From Anaerotignum sp. (lineage in GTDB: Bacteria > Bacillota > Clostridia > Lachnospirales > Anaerotignaceae): DNA of 32,143 nucleotides. The notes beneath the pieces were generated by a model. That model made no database searches. It was not told the origin of the DNA and saw nothing but the letters and a program-made list of their open reading frames with translations. This document shows, in pieces, positions 14,922 to 23,026 of this stretch. Positions within the stretch are counted from its first letter, which is position 1, and every line of letters starts with the position of its first letter. The stretch is from positions 15,595 to 47,737 of the forward strand of contig JAQUSU010000009.1 in the NCBI GenBank assembly GCA_028710085.1, given 5' to 3'. Position numbers and translations under genes: made by a program.

Positions 14922-15965
14922 TCATAAATCCGCGCCAAGTGTTTTGATAATTCCGCAGGCTTGATATTGCTTTAAAGGATAGCGAATTACAGGAACCTGT
15001 TTTTCTTCTGCAAGTTGAATGATGTGAGAGACATACTTAGGGAGCGCATTTTCCGCAATCAACACCATATCAGGCACTCTACGCAACAATACTCGTGTTG
15101 TTTCTCCTATCCCCGGCTTAACAAAATTTATATCTTTAATCCCAAATTCTAAAGCTATTTTTTGTACCTCATTCATTCCGGAAAGCGAGGAAAAATGAAA
15201 ACAGCTTTCAATTTTTTCAATAAATTCATATGTTTTATCCTCGGATTGCAGGTGGTCATAATAAACAACACCATGGAATTCATTGTTACCAATGCTCGGA
15301 TGAATAATTGTGCGGCTCATTAATCCACAAACCGTAGAATTCAAAAATGAACTTGCAATGGGAATATCTTCATGGGTTCCACAAACATCAGTAATATTTG
15401 CAGGGTCAGCAAGCACAGCAAGAAGTAATCGTTTCTCATGGGGGCCTATAAATTCAGTCACAGCAGCCGAAAGTTCATTCAGAATTGCCCCTTTACCAGT
15501 CCATCCATCCACAAACTGAATGCTTTCTGGCGGATGCTTTTTCAAAATATATTCCATGGCAGCAATATCGATTCCTCGACCTCGAACGATAGAAATCGTG
15601 TAATGAGGCACAATATAATGATACTTCTGATAAAGATACCTCTTAATTAAAATACCGATTGGCGTTCCTGCGCGGGCAAGAGAAACAAGCACGGCGCGGT
15701 CGTTCTTCATGAAATGTATTTTTTCGGCAACAGTCATAACCGCAGCTGCTGTTTCAGCAGAAAAATCATCTAGAGCATGGTAATACTCTGATATGTAACG
15801 CTCGGAAGGCTTATATTCTAAGGGCAGCATTTCAGAGTAATGAACACCCTTTTGAATCAGGGCTTCACGTTCCGCAGTTGCCTTTGGTTCGATTTTTCCG
15901 GTAATATCTGTAAGCAACAGCGTTACATCATCAGGGTGAAAGGTGCTTCGGTTTTTATTAAACAT
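14922..15965 (-). CDS. PRTase_1/StiP-family protein with C-terminal PELOTA-like domain
   Basis: A 347-residue protein of the family annotated either as cysteine protease StiP or as phosphoribosyltransferase (PRTase_1). The core shows VLVSLARAGTPIGILIKRYL (about 92-111), IVRGRGID (about 126-133) and FVDGWTGKGAI (about 151-161), features of a diverged phosphoribosyltransferase fold. The last 85 residues (RRVPDMVLIAENALPKYVSH onward) look like an L7Ae/PELOTA RNA-binding domain. In Ter clusters this protein is predicted to act with a second PRTase, ATP-grasp, CitE-like and HAD enzymes. Its gene overlaps the preceding PRTase gene by 8 bases and has GAGGG 6 bases before ATG. Protease versus transferase activity cannot be settled from sequence. 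Confidence 0.8.
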   Translation of the reverse strand: MFNKNRSTFHPDDVTLLLTDITGKIEPKATAEREALIQKGVHYSEMLPLEYKPSERYISEYYHALDDFSAETAAAVMTVAEKIHFMKNDRAVLVSLARAGTPIGILIKRYLYQKYHYIVPHYTISIVRGRGIDIAAMEYILKKHPPESIQFVDGWTGKGAILNELSAAVTEFIGPHEKRLLLAVLADPANITDVCGTHEDIPIASSFLNSTVCGLMSRTIIHPSIGNNEFHGVVYYDHLQSEDKTYEFIEKIESCFHFSSLSGMNEVQKIALEFGIKDINFVKPGIGETTRVLLRRVPDMVLIAENALPKYVSHIIQLAEEKQVPVIRYPLKQYQACGIIKTLGADL

Positions 15966-16971
15966 TTTGAACCCTCACAAAATAAATTGTTTGGTTGCCA
16001 CTGTTTTGAAGGACTTCAATCAGTTCCTTGTATTCCGAAAGAGAGGAATTTGTGACAACAATAGTAGTATCATATTTCTCTAAGTTATATAGATATGTAT
16101 TTCTCGTATCATCATATACACTTTTAAAAGTAGCCCTTGAATGTATAGGGTAGTCAGGTGCAGCTTGAGGCAAGATAGGGCTTCTGGTTGTTGATTGGGA
16201 AGAAACAGAAGCAGCAATTTTTTCGATTTCACTTCCCAAAACCAAAGCGGGATACATAAATTCTTCTGTCCCTAAAACAAGAACATTTTTCTTCCTTAAA
16301 TCAGCTTCACCAATTCCTGAAACAATATTTTGCGCAATTTCAAGACACTTTTTTTGGTATTCTCCAACGCTTACCCCTCTACGAGTATCGGGCAGTCCAT
16401 CAAAGGAAAGGTACTGAATATAGCCGATTTTTTGCAGGCAGAAAAAGTTCGTGTTATAGTTTGAAAAAACACCTTCATCAAAGCCGTTGAATACTAAGGC
16501 AGAAATAGTAATTTTTCCGTGGAACTGTATTTTATTTAAAAAATTTCGTATTGTTTTTCCCGTTGTTATTTCATCTTCAACAAAAATAAGTCTGTCAAAT
16601 TGGGATAAATCTTTATACTTACCGTCTAAAAATATAGATTGGTTTTTGGCATGACTATGTTCTTCTAAAAAATCCACAAGCAAATCGTCTTGTAATAAGC
16701 CATGCATTTCCCTTGTTGTATGCACATAAACGGCATCTTTTATCACAGAGGCTACCGCTGCGCCAACGGCAGTGGCGGTTTCTGCAAACCCTATTACAAG
16801 AACCTTTTCATTTTTGCAACTGTCAGCAATTTGTTTACCCAATTGCATAAAACAATTCAGTGATGCACTGGGCTTTGCAGGTAAATGCTTTGCAAGCATT
16901 GGATTAACGATTAGATAAGGACGTGTGGCAGCTTTGCTATCTCGAAAAGCGATTTTTAAATTAAAATCCAT
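15958..16971 (-). CDS. Phosphoribosyltransferase with TRSP domain
   Basis: A 337-residue two-domain protein. The N-terminal half is a type I phosphoribosyltransferase fold with the PRPP-binding loop IFVEDEITTGKT (about 129-140) and a hydrophobic strand KVLVIGFAETATAVGAAV before it. The C-terminal half contains TTRSPI (about 261-266), the sequence that gives the TRSP domain its name. Family knowledge places such PRTase-TRSP proteins in Ter operons as part of a predicted pathway that builds a ribosylated metabolite from PRPP. GGAG lies 7 bases before ATG and only 4 bases separate it from the ATP-grasp stop, so the enzymes are made together. Substrate base is unknown. Confidence 0.85.
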   Translation of the reverse strand: MDFNLKIAFRDSKAATRPYLIVNPMLAKHLPAKPSASLNCFMQLGKQIADSCKNEKVLVIGFAETATAVGAAVASVIKDAVYVHTTREMHGLLQDDLLVDFLEEHSHAKNQSIFLDGKYKDLSQFDRLIFVEDEITTGKTIRNFLNKIQFHGKITISALVFNGFDEGVFSNYNTNFFCLQKIGYIQYLSFDGLPDTRRGVSVGEYQKKCLEIAQNIVSGIGEADLRKKNVLVLGTEEFMYPALVLGSEIEKIAASVSSQSTTRSPILPQAAPDYPIHSRATFKSVYDDTRNTYLYNLEKYDTTIVVTNSSLSEYKELIEVLQNSGNQTIYFVRVQNV

Positions 16972-16975
16972 ATAC

Positions 16976-17989
16976 TCACTCCAATATCACAGGTGTTTCT
17001 ATGAAGGAAACCACCCGCTTTTTTTGATTGTAACTTACTTGTTTTTCAATCCCAAGCAGTCGATTTACAGCCATATTAGGTATATTTACCCCTGTGGCTT
17101 TACAGGATAATTGTGTACCCCCGGACATTCTTGTGTTTACTTCTAATAAATACGGTGTATTGTGATCATATCTAAATTGCAGATTGCATGGACACTTTAA
17201 TTTAAATTTATCTAAGAATAACTGACAGGTTTGCAGAATCTCTTCTTCAAATTGAATTGTTTCGCTTCTTGTGGAAGATTTATAACGAGGGATTGCGATA
17301 TGTTTTCCATCCGGCATGGCGAAGCAGTCAACACTTACTTCAGGGCCTGACAAATAGGGCATAACAATTAATGAGGGAAATTTTTCCATCTCCGATAATA
17401 GCTTGATAGAATTTTCATATGAAATTTTGGCTCCGTTATTCGAAGTTAAGCTATAGCGGATACGATCGTCGATTACGCGAAAACTAACCGCACCTTCATC
17501 AACGGTAAATTTTATGCAAACTCTATTCTCCTCAGTTTTTAAACGTTTATATGCTTCTTGATAGCTTTCTACACTTTTTACAACGTAATGGGGAGGAATA
17601 TAGCCAATTCCAGCCTCCGTAAACATTTCATAGGTTTTTGCTTTATCAAACAAAGCACTCATCAGGGAATAATCTCGTTCCACTAAAACAAGGACGTTCA
17701 TTGCATCAAATTCCGCAATCCTTCTGGAAATAGCCAGCATATTTCTGCGTGGTGCAAAGACATCGATTTTATGTTGTTTGCAAAAATCAAGGCAATAATC
17801 CACATATTTGTCACTGTTGTCAAATTTGGGTTCCACCACCCATTCATCGCAAACAGCACGATATACACAGTTGCTGTCAGTATTGCTGCCGACAACGACA
17901 AAGTTGAAATATTCGTCGTCCTTTAGCAAATGAATGATATGATAAGCAGTGCTAAACCAATGATTAAACCAAACTCGTATATTTTTCAT
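16976..17989 (-). CDS. ATP-grasp ligase of the Ter biosynthetic module
   Basis: A 337-residue ATP-grasp enzyme. The N-terminal pre-ATP-grasp domain (about 1-110) is followed by the ATP-binding subdomains; the C-terminal LLEVNTRMSGGTQLS carries the ExN metal-binding motif, and VCIKFTVDEGAVSFRV is the ATP-contacting strand region. ATP-grasp enzymes join a carboxylate to an amine or thiol through an acyl phosphate. In Ter clusters it is predicted to modify the nucleotide-like product. I set the start at 17989: GAGGG lies close upstream and the ATG overlaps the stop of the CitE-like gene (ATGA). A longer frame to 18040 would read into that gene without its own ribosome site. Confidence 0.85.
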   Translation of the reverse strand: MKNIRVWFNHWFSTAYHIIHLLKDDEYFNFVVVGSNTDSNCVYRAVCDEWVVEPKFDNSDKYVDYCLDFCKQHKIDVFAPRRNMLAISRRIAEFDAMNVLVLVERDYSLMSALFDKAKTYEMFTEAGIGYIPPHYVVKSVESYQEAYKRLKTEENRVCIKFTVDEGAVSFRVIDDRIRYSLTSNNGAKISYENSIKLLSEMEKFPSLIVMPYLSGPEVSVDCFAMPDGKHIAIPRYKSSTRSETIQFEEEILQTCQLFLDKFKLKCPCNLQFRYDHNTPYLLEVNTRMSGGTQLSCKATGVNIPNMAVNRLLGIEKQVSYNQKKRVVSFIETPVILE

Positions 17990-18960
17990 AAATCCCTCAC
18001 GCCATAAATTTGAGACATATTGATTATTTTTTGTGCCCATTTGCAGTGTGTTGCAAGCTCATTCATTCGATTTCCTGTGGCATTCTTTGCAACACCTAAA
18101 TTTTCATCCTTCCAATTTAATATGGATATGGCATCATTATAATCCATCCGTGATGGTTTCAGCCATTTCCTTATCATTGGTAATTGCGAGGGATGTATGA
18201 CGGTTTTTCCGATAAACCCGTTTGTTACATCAAGGCGCAGTTCGTTTTCCAACCCCTTTGCCCAGTCATCGTTGCCATCCGCACCTTCAAAATATTCCCA
18301 CACAGGGGCCGAAACAATATAGCTGTCTGCAAAGGTAACAATAATATCTGTCAACACATCACGAACCAAACCAATGTCGTAAATCGTTTGATCAATGCTT
18401 TTACGCAATCCATGGGCTTTACAAAAGTCCATCGCCCCTACACGAACATTGAGAACATAATCATTATAGCCGTCTAATAGCTTGCGAATATCAATCAATG
18501 TTCTCTTGCGGGTTTCTAAATTTACTATGCTACTGCTTTCTAATATGGGCATAATCAGTAATGGCCTTGTACGACCGGAATTAATTTTACCTGTTAATGC
18601 ACAATATTCTGCTGCATTGGATAAGTCAAATTTTGGAAAAATAACCCCTGTCAGCAAATCAGCTAACTCCCCAAGAAGTGACGGCAAACGATCAAATTGA
18701 GAACAATTTCTTACACGCACAAATAGCATGGGCAATTCATTTGGCTTATTTTCGGCAATATAAGTCAATGTTTTTACAAGTTGTTTTTCTGCATCCTTCA
18801 GACCATCCTCTTTGATCGCATCTTCAAGGCAAAAAGCAAGAGAGTCCAATTCAGGAAATGCCCCGGCGCAAATTTTTCTGCCTATTCCTTTATTCAAGGC
18901 AGGCACATACATCAATGCTCCCACTTTGTAGGGGAGCAATTCTTTTTCGTTCATCATCAT
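17986..18960 (-). CDS. CitE-like HpcH/HpaI aldolase/citrate lyase family protein
   Basis: A TIM-barrel protein of about 324 residues related to citrate lyase beta subunit and HpcH/HpaI aldolases. Visible family segments include GALMYVPALNKGI at the N-terminus, LAFCLEDAIKEDGL (acidic residues expected to bind Mg), MLFVRVRN, LIMPILESSS and LNVRVGAMDFCKAHG. Such enzymes cleave or form carbon-carbon bonds on acyl or oxo acids. In Ter operons this branch is a constant partner of the ATP-grasp and PRTase enzymes. Three consecutive ATG codons (18952-18960) follow the AIM24 stop, which overlaps the first ATG as TGATG, so translation is coupled; which ATG is used is unclear. Confidence 0.85.
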   Translation of the reverse strand: MMMNEKELLPYKVGALMYVPALNKGIGRKICAGAFPELDSLAFCLEDAIKEDGLKDAEKQLVKTLTYIAENKPNELPMLFVRVRNCSQFDRLPSLLGELADLLTGVIFPKFDLSNAAEYCALTGKINSGRTRPLLIMPILESSSIVNLETRKRTLIDIRKLLDGYNDYVLNVRVGAMDFCKAHGLRKSIDQTIYDIGLVRDVLTDIIVTFADSYIVSAPVWEYFEGADGNDDWAKGLENELRLDVTNGFIGKTVIHPSQLPMIRKWLKPSRMDYNDAISILNWKDENLGVAKNATGNRMNELATHCKWAQKIINMSQIYGVRDL

Positions 18961-19643
18961 CAATTTAATTTAAACCCCATTCTACTAATAAATTCTTTTA
19001 ATCCCTTTGGGTTTCGTGTTTGAATCAAAACAATTCCAGGTCCCTTAAAATGACATACAAGACACTCCCCAGACATTATGCTGCTGACCCAACCATTTGA
19101 AGCCTTTCTAATTTCATACTGCATATAATCTGCCCATGCAACCAAGTGACCATTATCCACAATATATTCTTCTCCTTGCGCTAAATTAATTGCATGGATG
19201 GCACCATAACTGCTTAAAAATACCGTTCCTTTGCCCGAAACATTTAATACAAATAAGCCTTCTCTACTAAAAACGCCTTGCATAAGATTTTGCATTTGGG
19301 TATTTACTTCCACCCCTTGGGTAGCAGCAAGAAATCCATCTTTTTGAACACGCAATCCATAGGAACCATCGAGCTCTACATCAATGATACCACCGGGCAA
19401 TGCATGTCCTAACAAAACTTCACCTGCCCCGCGTGATGCAGTTAAGTATTGAAAGAAGAATTTTTCCCCTGCAACCATTCGTGTTAAGCCACGCAAGAAT
19501 CCGCCTTCAACGCCGCCGCTGATGTCAATATTTGCAGACATCGCTATCATTGCGTCAGATTCAGCTTTGATACGTTCGCCAGGCTGCAAACGGTATTTTA
19601 TAATTGGAAAAGCATCTTGATATAAGATTTCATAATCATTCAA
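18960..19643 (-). CDS. AIM24/TIGR00266 family protein
   Basis: A 227-residue beta-rich protein of the AIM24 family, with the typical Gly-rich core GGVEGGFLRGLTRMVAGE, FFFQYLTASRGAGEVLLGHA and later GLFVLNVSGKGTVFLSSYG. AIM24 proteins are duplicated beta-barrels of unknown biochemical role that recur beside TerD genes. I place the start at TTG (19641-19643): AAGGAGG lies 7 bases before it. An upstream GTG in frame (19667) would put the ribosome site inside the coding region and is rejected. The gene lies 130 bases after the last terD gene with a strong hairpin between, and heads the enzyme cassette, whose next gene overlaps its stop. Confidence 0.85.
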   Translation of the reverse strand: MNDYEILYQDAFPIIKYRLQPGERIKAESDAMIAMSANIDISGGVEGGFLRGLTRMVAGEKFFFQYLTASRGAGEVLLGHALPGGIIDVELDGSYGLRVQKDGFLAATQGVEVNTQMQNLMQGVFSREGLFVLNVSGKGTVFLSSYGAIHAINLAQGEEYIVDNGHLVAWADYMQYEIRKASNGWVSSIMSGECLVCHFKGPGIVLIQTRNPKGLKEFISRMGFKLN

Positions 19644-19723
19644 ATTAATTTCCTCCTTGCTGTTCACCTAAAATTTCAATAACTTCTTTTCCAAGCTTAT
19701 CAGCCGTAAAAAGCTTTTTTATA

Positions 19724-19762
19724 AAAAAGGGGGAATTGTATCACAACGCAATTCCCCTTTTT
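19724..19762 (-). terminator. Intrinsic terminator/attenuator inside the Ter operon
   Basis: The minus strand reads GGGGAATTG (from 19757), a 10-base loop, then CAATTCCCCC and TTTTTT. The stem is 9 bp or more, extended by A/T arms (19724-19738 with 19749-19762). It lies 11 bases after the terD stop, so TerD mRNA should end here, with only part of transcription reaching the enzyme genes. The T-run on the other side makes it potentially bidirectional. Confidence 0.85.
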
Positions 19763-19773
19763 ATCATTTCAAA

Positions 19774-20352
19774 TTATACGTTTACTCCGTAGTTTTGGCA
19801 TAAAGCTTTTAATCCGCCAGCAAAACCACTACCAACGGCATTAAATTTCCATTCTGCACCATGGCGATATATTTCCGCAACAACAACAGCGGTTTCTATG
19901 GAATAATCTTCGCCTAAATCATAACGGATCAGCTCAGCGCCGCCGTTGGCATTCACCACACGGATAAAGGCATTAGAAACCATTCCAAAATTTTGAGCTC
20001 TAACTTCAGGATCGTAAATGGTAACTGTAAATGCTATTTTTGCGATATTTGCAGGGATTTTTGATAAGTCAACATTAATAACCTCATCATCACCGTCGCC
20101 TTCGCCGGTAAGATTATCGCCTGTATGTTCAACAGCGCCGCTTGCATGCTTAAGATTTCCATAGAACACAAAATCTGTATCCGCTAGTACCTTACCGTTT
20201 TCACCTACTAAAAATGCAGAAGCGTCCAAGTCAAAATCATGACCGCCATCATATTTGTTTGTGTCCCAACCGAGTCCGATAAAAATTTTAGTCAGCCCAG
20301 CATTTCCTTTTGTTAAATCAACTTTTTGACCTTTTTGTAAACTGATTGGCAT
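19774..20352 (-). CDS. terD: TerD family protein (192 residues)
   Basis: A canonical TerD: 192 residues, N-terminal VSLQKGQ-type strand ([20 protein letters not shown]), [12 protein letters not shown] followed by [12 protein letters not shown] with the acidic residues that bind calcium, [16 protein letters not shown] in the middle, and the C-terminal [14 protein letters not shown]. TerD domains are calcium-binding beta-sandwiches implicated in resistance to tellurite, phage and other membrane stress, acting in the cytoplasm near the membrane. AGGAGG precedes the ATG by 7 to 8 bases. It is the fourth of four co-directional TerD-domain genes and is closely similar to its 192-residue neighbour, suggesting recent duplication. 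Confidence 0.92.
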   Translation of the reverse strand: MPISLQKGQKVDLTKGNAGLTKIFIGLGWDTNKYDGGHDFDLDASAFLVGENGKVLADTDFVFYGNLKHASGAVEHTGDNLTGEGDGDDEVINVDLSKIPANIAKIAFTVTIYDPEVRAQNFGMVSNAFIRVVNANGGAELIRYDLGEDYSIETAVVVAEIYRHGAEWKFNAVGSGFAGGLKALCQNYGVNV

Positions 20353-20372
20353 TTTATTTTCCTCCTATAAAA

Positions 20373-20951
20373 TTATACTTCTACACCAAAGCTTTGGCAC
20401 AGGGCTTTTAAACCGCCGGCAAAACCACTGCCAACAGCATTGAACTTCCACTCCGCACCGTTACGATACAATTCTGCAACAACGATTGCTGTTTCGATTG
20501 AATAGTCTTCCCCAAGATCATAGCGGATGAGTTCTGTTCCGTCGCTTTCATTTAAAACACGGATGTATGCATTAGAAACCTGACCAAAGTTTTGCATGCG
20601 CACATCAGCTTCATGTATTGTTACTGTGAAGTCAACTTTCTTGATAGCTGCTGGGATTTTAGACAAATCAATCTTAATTACTTCGTCATCACCTTCACCA
20701 ACACCTGTTTTATTGTCTCCAGAGTGCTCAACCGAGCCACTTTCATGCTTCTGATTACCATAGAAACAGAAATCCTTGTCGGAGCCAACTTTGCCGGATT
20801 CTACCAATAAAAATGCTGCTGCATCCAAATCAAAATCATGGCCACCATCATATTTGTTTGTGTCCCAACCAAGACCTACTAAAATCTTTGATAAACCTGG
20901 ATTTGACTTCGTTAAATCTACTTTTTGCCCTTTTGCTAAATTAACTGGCAT
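20373..20951 (-). CDS. terD: TerD family protein (192 residues)
   Basis: A 192-residue TerD paralogue with the same landmarks as the following gene: [55 protein letters not shown] and [16 protein letters not shown]. Identity with the neighbouring copy is clearly high, including many shared blocks of ten or more residues. The start is set at 20951, where AGGAGG lies 7 bases upstream; an in-frame extension to 21008 has no site and is rejected. The gap of 20 bases to the next terD and 71 bases from the TerD-vWA gene indicates one operon. Function as calcium-binding stress protein follows from the family. Confidence 0.92.
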   Translation of the reverse strand: MPVNLAKGQKVDLTKSNPGLSKILVGLGWDTNKYDGGHDFDLDAAAFLLVESGKVGSDKDFCFYGNQKHESGSVEHSGDNKTGVGEGDDEVIKIDLSKIPAAIKKVDFTVTIHEADVRMQNFGQVSNAYIRVLNESDGTELIRYDLGEDYSIETAIVVAELYRNGAEWKFNAVGSGFAGGLKALCQSFGVEV

Positions 20952-21022
20952 TGCAATAACCTCCTTATTTGTTGGTTTTTCATAAATCACATAACAACAT
21001 GAAATCACGTTTACGGTTTATT

Positions 21023-22267
21023 CTAAATTATGTTTAAACGTTTGACTGCCTTCAGCCATTCGGGGAACTCTGCAAGCATTCTTGAATATAAGTCGGTAGC
21101 ATCCACACGCCTAAAATCGTCTAGTGCAAAAAAATTAGCATTATCAACATATCTTCCACTCATATTGTCAAGCCGTTCTAAAACGCCATAACCACTTCCT
21201 CCTACGCCAACAAATTGCCAAAAAATCGGTTCGGTAGAAGAATCAATCAGCAGTTTTTTAATATCTTTTTCGCTCCCAACGTCACCGTCAGTAATGAAAA
21301 TTACATATGCCGGAAGCTTGCTTCCTTTATATTCGTCGATTACCTGCTTCATTACAGCCGGCTCGTTATTGCCATATCCAAGGGATTTCATCAATTTATC
21401 CAAATCCTGAGGAACGGCATGTTGATAATTTCCTGTGTTTACTGAGGGCATTCGTTCAGCACGGAGGCCATAGTACCATAAATCAAGCTCACCATCGTCA
21501 TCGAATTGAACAGCCAAAGGAACAGTCCGATTGACAATTTCTTGAACAGTTCCATCTCTATATCGACCAGTCATAGAACGTGAACTATCTAAAACAAGAG
21601 CCACACGAGCAATTGTTTCGGTTAATTTATGCTTTTCAAGGGAAACCTTTAGCGGTTTTGCAAGGGAAACTAACTGCGGCGCTTCTGTTTGCAAGCGTTT
21701 TTCAAGGGAAACCTTGCTTGGCTCTTTCGTTGAATTATCAATTTCACCGGAAACCTCTTCTTCACCGCCATAATGATTCAACAAAGCAAGCAGGCCACCA
21801 TTAAAGCCACTAGCCACGGCTGCCAAATGCCAAACATCTTTTTTGTAGCATTCTACTGCAATTACCGCTTTCTCGTGATGAAAAGCATTACCTGCTAAGT
21901 TTAATTTTAATTCATTGTTCTCTTGAGATAATGTTACAGAAAGATTTTGAATTTGTCCCATCGTTCCGTCACCATCAATGCTAACGGTAAAAACAAGTTT
22001 ACAAATGCGGCTTGGCAACAGTGAGAGATTCACGCTATATGCAGTATTTGCACCGCTTCCCTTTAATATAATCTCACGCTTAGGTGAAGCCGTTTGATTA
22101 TAGAAAACCATATAGCCTTCATCGGAAAGCTTATCGGCTTCATCCACACCAAAACAACAGGAATCATAATTGGCGCTTCCGACAACTGAAATTGAAACTG
22201 CTATTTCCTTTGAAACATCAAAATAACTGTCTAATTTATTTCTAAAGCCGCGTTGAATCTCTGTCAT
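21023..22267 (-). CDS. TerD-vWA fusion protein (TerF-like)
   Basis: A 414-residue fusion. Residues 1-165 form a diverged TerD domain that keeps the C-terminal VASGFNGGLLALLNHYG but lacks the clear HDFDLDA calcium motif. A linker (about 180-215) carries three short repeats of the type VSLEK/VSLAK. Residues 220-414 form a von Willebrand A domain with MIDAS motif LDSSRSM (about 226-232), FITDGD and a later Asp-rich segment. vWA domains bind Mg and partner proteins; in Ter systems such proteins are thought to scaffold complexes or link TerD to the biosynthetic enzymes. GGGGGAG lies 6 bases before the ATG and 18 bases separate it from the upstream TerD gene. Confidence 0.9.
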   Translation of the reverse strand: MTEIQRGFRNKLDSYFDVSKEIAVSISVVGSANYDSCCFGVDEADKLSDEGYMVFYNQTASPKREIILKGSGANTAYSVNLSLLPSRICKLVFTVSIDGDGTMGQIQNLSVTLSQENNELKLNLAGNAFHHEKAVIAVECYKKDVWHLAAVASGFNGGLLALLNHYGGEEEVSGEIDNSTKEPSKVSLEKRLQTEAPQLVSLAKPLKVSLEKHKLTETIARVALVLDSSRSMTGRYRDGTVQEIVNRTVPLAVQFDDDGELDLWYYGLRAERMPSVNTGNYQHAVPQDLDKLMKSLGYGNNEPAVMKQVIDEYKGSKLPAYVIFITDGDVGSEKDIKKLLIDSSTEPIFWQFVGVGGSGYGVLERLDNMSGRYVDNANFFALDDFRRVDATDLYSRMLAEFPEWLKAVKRLNII

Positions 22268-22285
22268 CGTAAACTCCCCCTTGCA

Positions 22286-22888
22286 TTACGCAAATCGCTG
22301 ACCAAGTTCACCCAAACCAGAATCTTTTGTTGCTTGTCCCAGAGCAGAAAATTTCCATTCTTTGTCATGACGATATACTTCGCCAAAAATCATAGCAGTC
22401 ATACCATCATAGTTTTCAGACAAATTATACCTGCATAGCTCTTGCCCGTTTTGAGCATTCACAATTCGAATAAATGCATTGCTTATCATTCCAAAGTGCT
22501 GTTTGCGCTCCATGGCTTTATAAATATTTACCACAAAAACAATTTTGTCGCAGCTGGCAGGAACTCTATCAAGTGTTATCTTAATCTGTTCATCATCGCC
22601 AGCACCGGCACCGGTTAAATTATCCCCTTGGTGTACCACAGAACCTGACGAATGCGTTAAATTTCCAAAATAAACCATATCTTTCTTGCCAACCAATTTA
22701 CCATTTGTCAACAACAATGCACTGGCATCGCAGTCAATGGCTTGGGCGGAACCCCCCAGCAAGGAACCAAAAAAACCTTTTGCCGGCTGAGAAGCTTCAT
22801 CCCAACCAAGACCTATCATAAGTGTGTTTAATCCAGCGTTCCCCTTTGTCAAATCGACTTTTTGACCTTTTTGTAAACTAACTGCCAT
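22286..22888 (-). CDS. Divergent TerD family protein (200 residues)
   Basis: First gene of the Ter operon. The N-terminus [19 protein letters not shown] is canonical. After GLGWD there is an insertion of about a dozen residues (around KGFFGSLLGG, hydrophobic and Gly-rich), and the calcium motif is shortened to IDCDASALLL, keeping a DxD but losing one Asp. The rest (GDDEQIKITLDRVP, FGMISNAFIRIVN, YRHDKEWKFSALGQ) is standard, but the C-terminal Gly-rich GFAGG segment is replaced by KDSGLGELGQRF. This variant is a separate TerD branch that often accompanies canonical copies. GGAG lies 8 bases before the ATG and a promoter is visible upstream. Confidence 0.9.
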   Translation of the reverse strand: MAVSLQKGQKVDLTKGNAGLNTLMIGLGWDEASQPAKGFFGSLLGGSAQAIDCDASALLLTNGKLVGKKDMVYFGNLTHSSGSVVHQGDNLTGAGAGDDEQIKITLDRVPASCDKIVFVVNIYKAMERKQHFGMISNAFIRIVNAQNGQELCRYNLSENYDGMTAMIFGEVYRHDKEWKFSALGQATKDSGLGELGQRFA

Positions 22889-22941
22889 ATTTACATCTCC
22901 TTTATACTAGAGCGATTTTATAACTTCATTGATTCGTATGT

Positions 22942-22971
22942 AGTATACCCTTGAGCAAAAACACTTCACAA
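22942..22971 (-). promoter_or_regulatory. Candidate promoter of the Ter operon
   Basis: On the minus strand TTGTGA (22966-22971) and TATACT (22942-22947) are 18 bases apart, about 55 bases before the first terD ATG. The leader carries no obvious further structure. Confidence 0.5.
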
Positions 22972-23026
22972 CGAGTTTTAATAATCCCTCTGAAAAATAA
23001 TTTTAACAACATTTTAGTAATCATAA

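Noticed and set aside
19644..19667. GTG start at 19667 for the AIM24 gene
   Set aside because: The AAGGAGG ribosome site would fall inside the coding region; the TTG at 19643 is correctly spaced from it.
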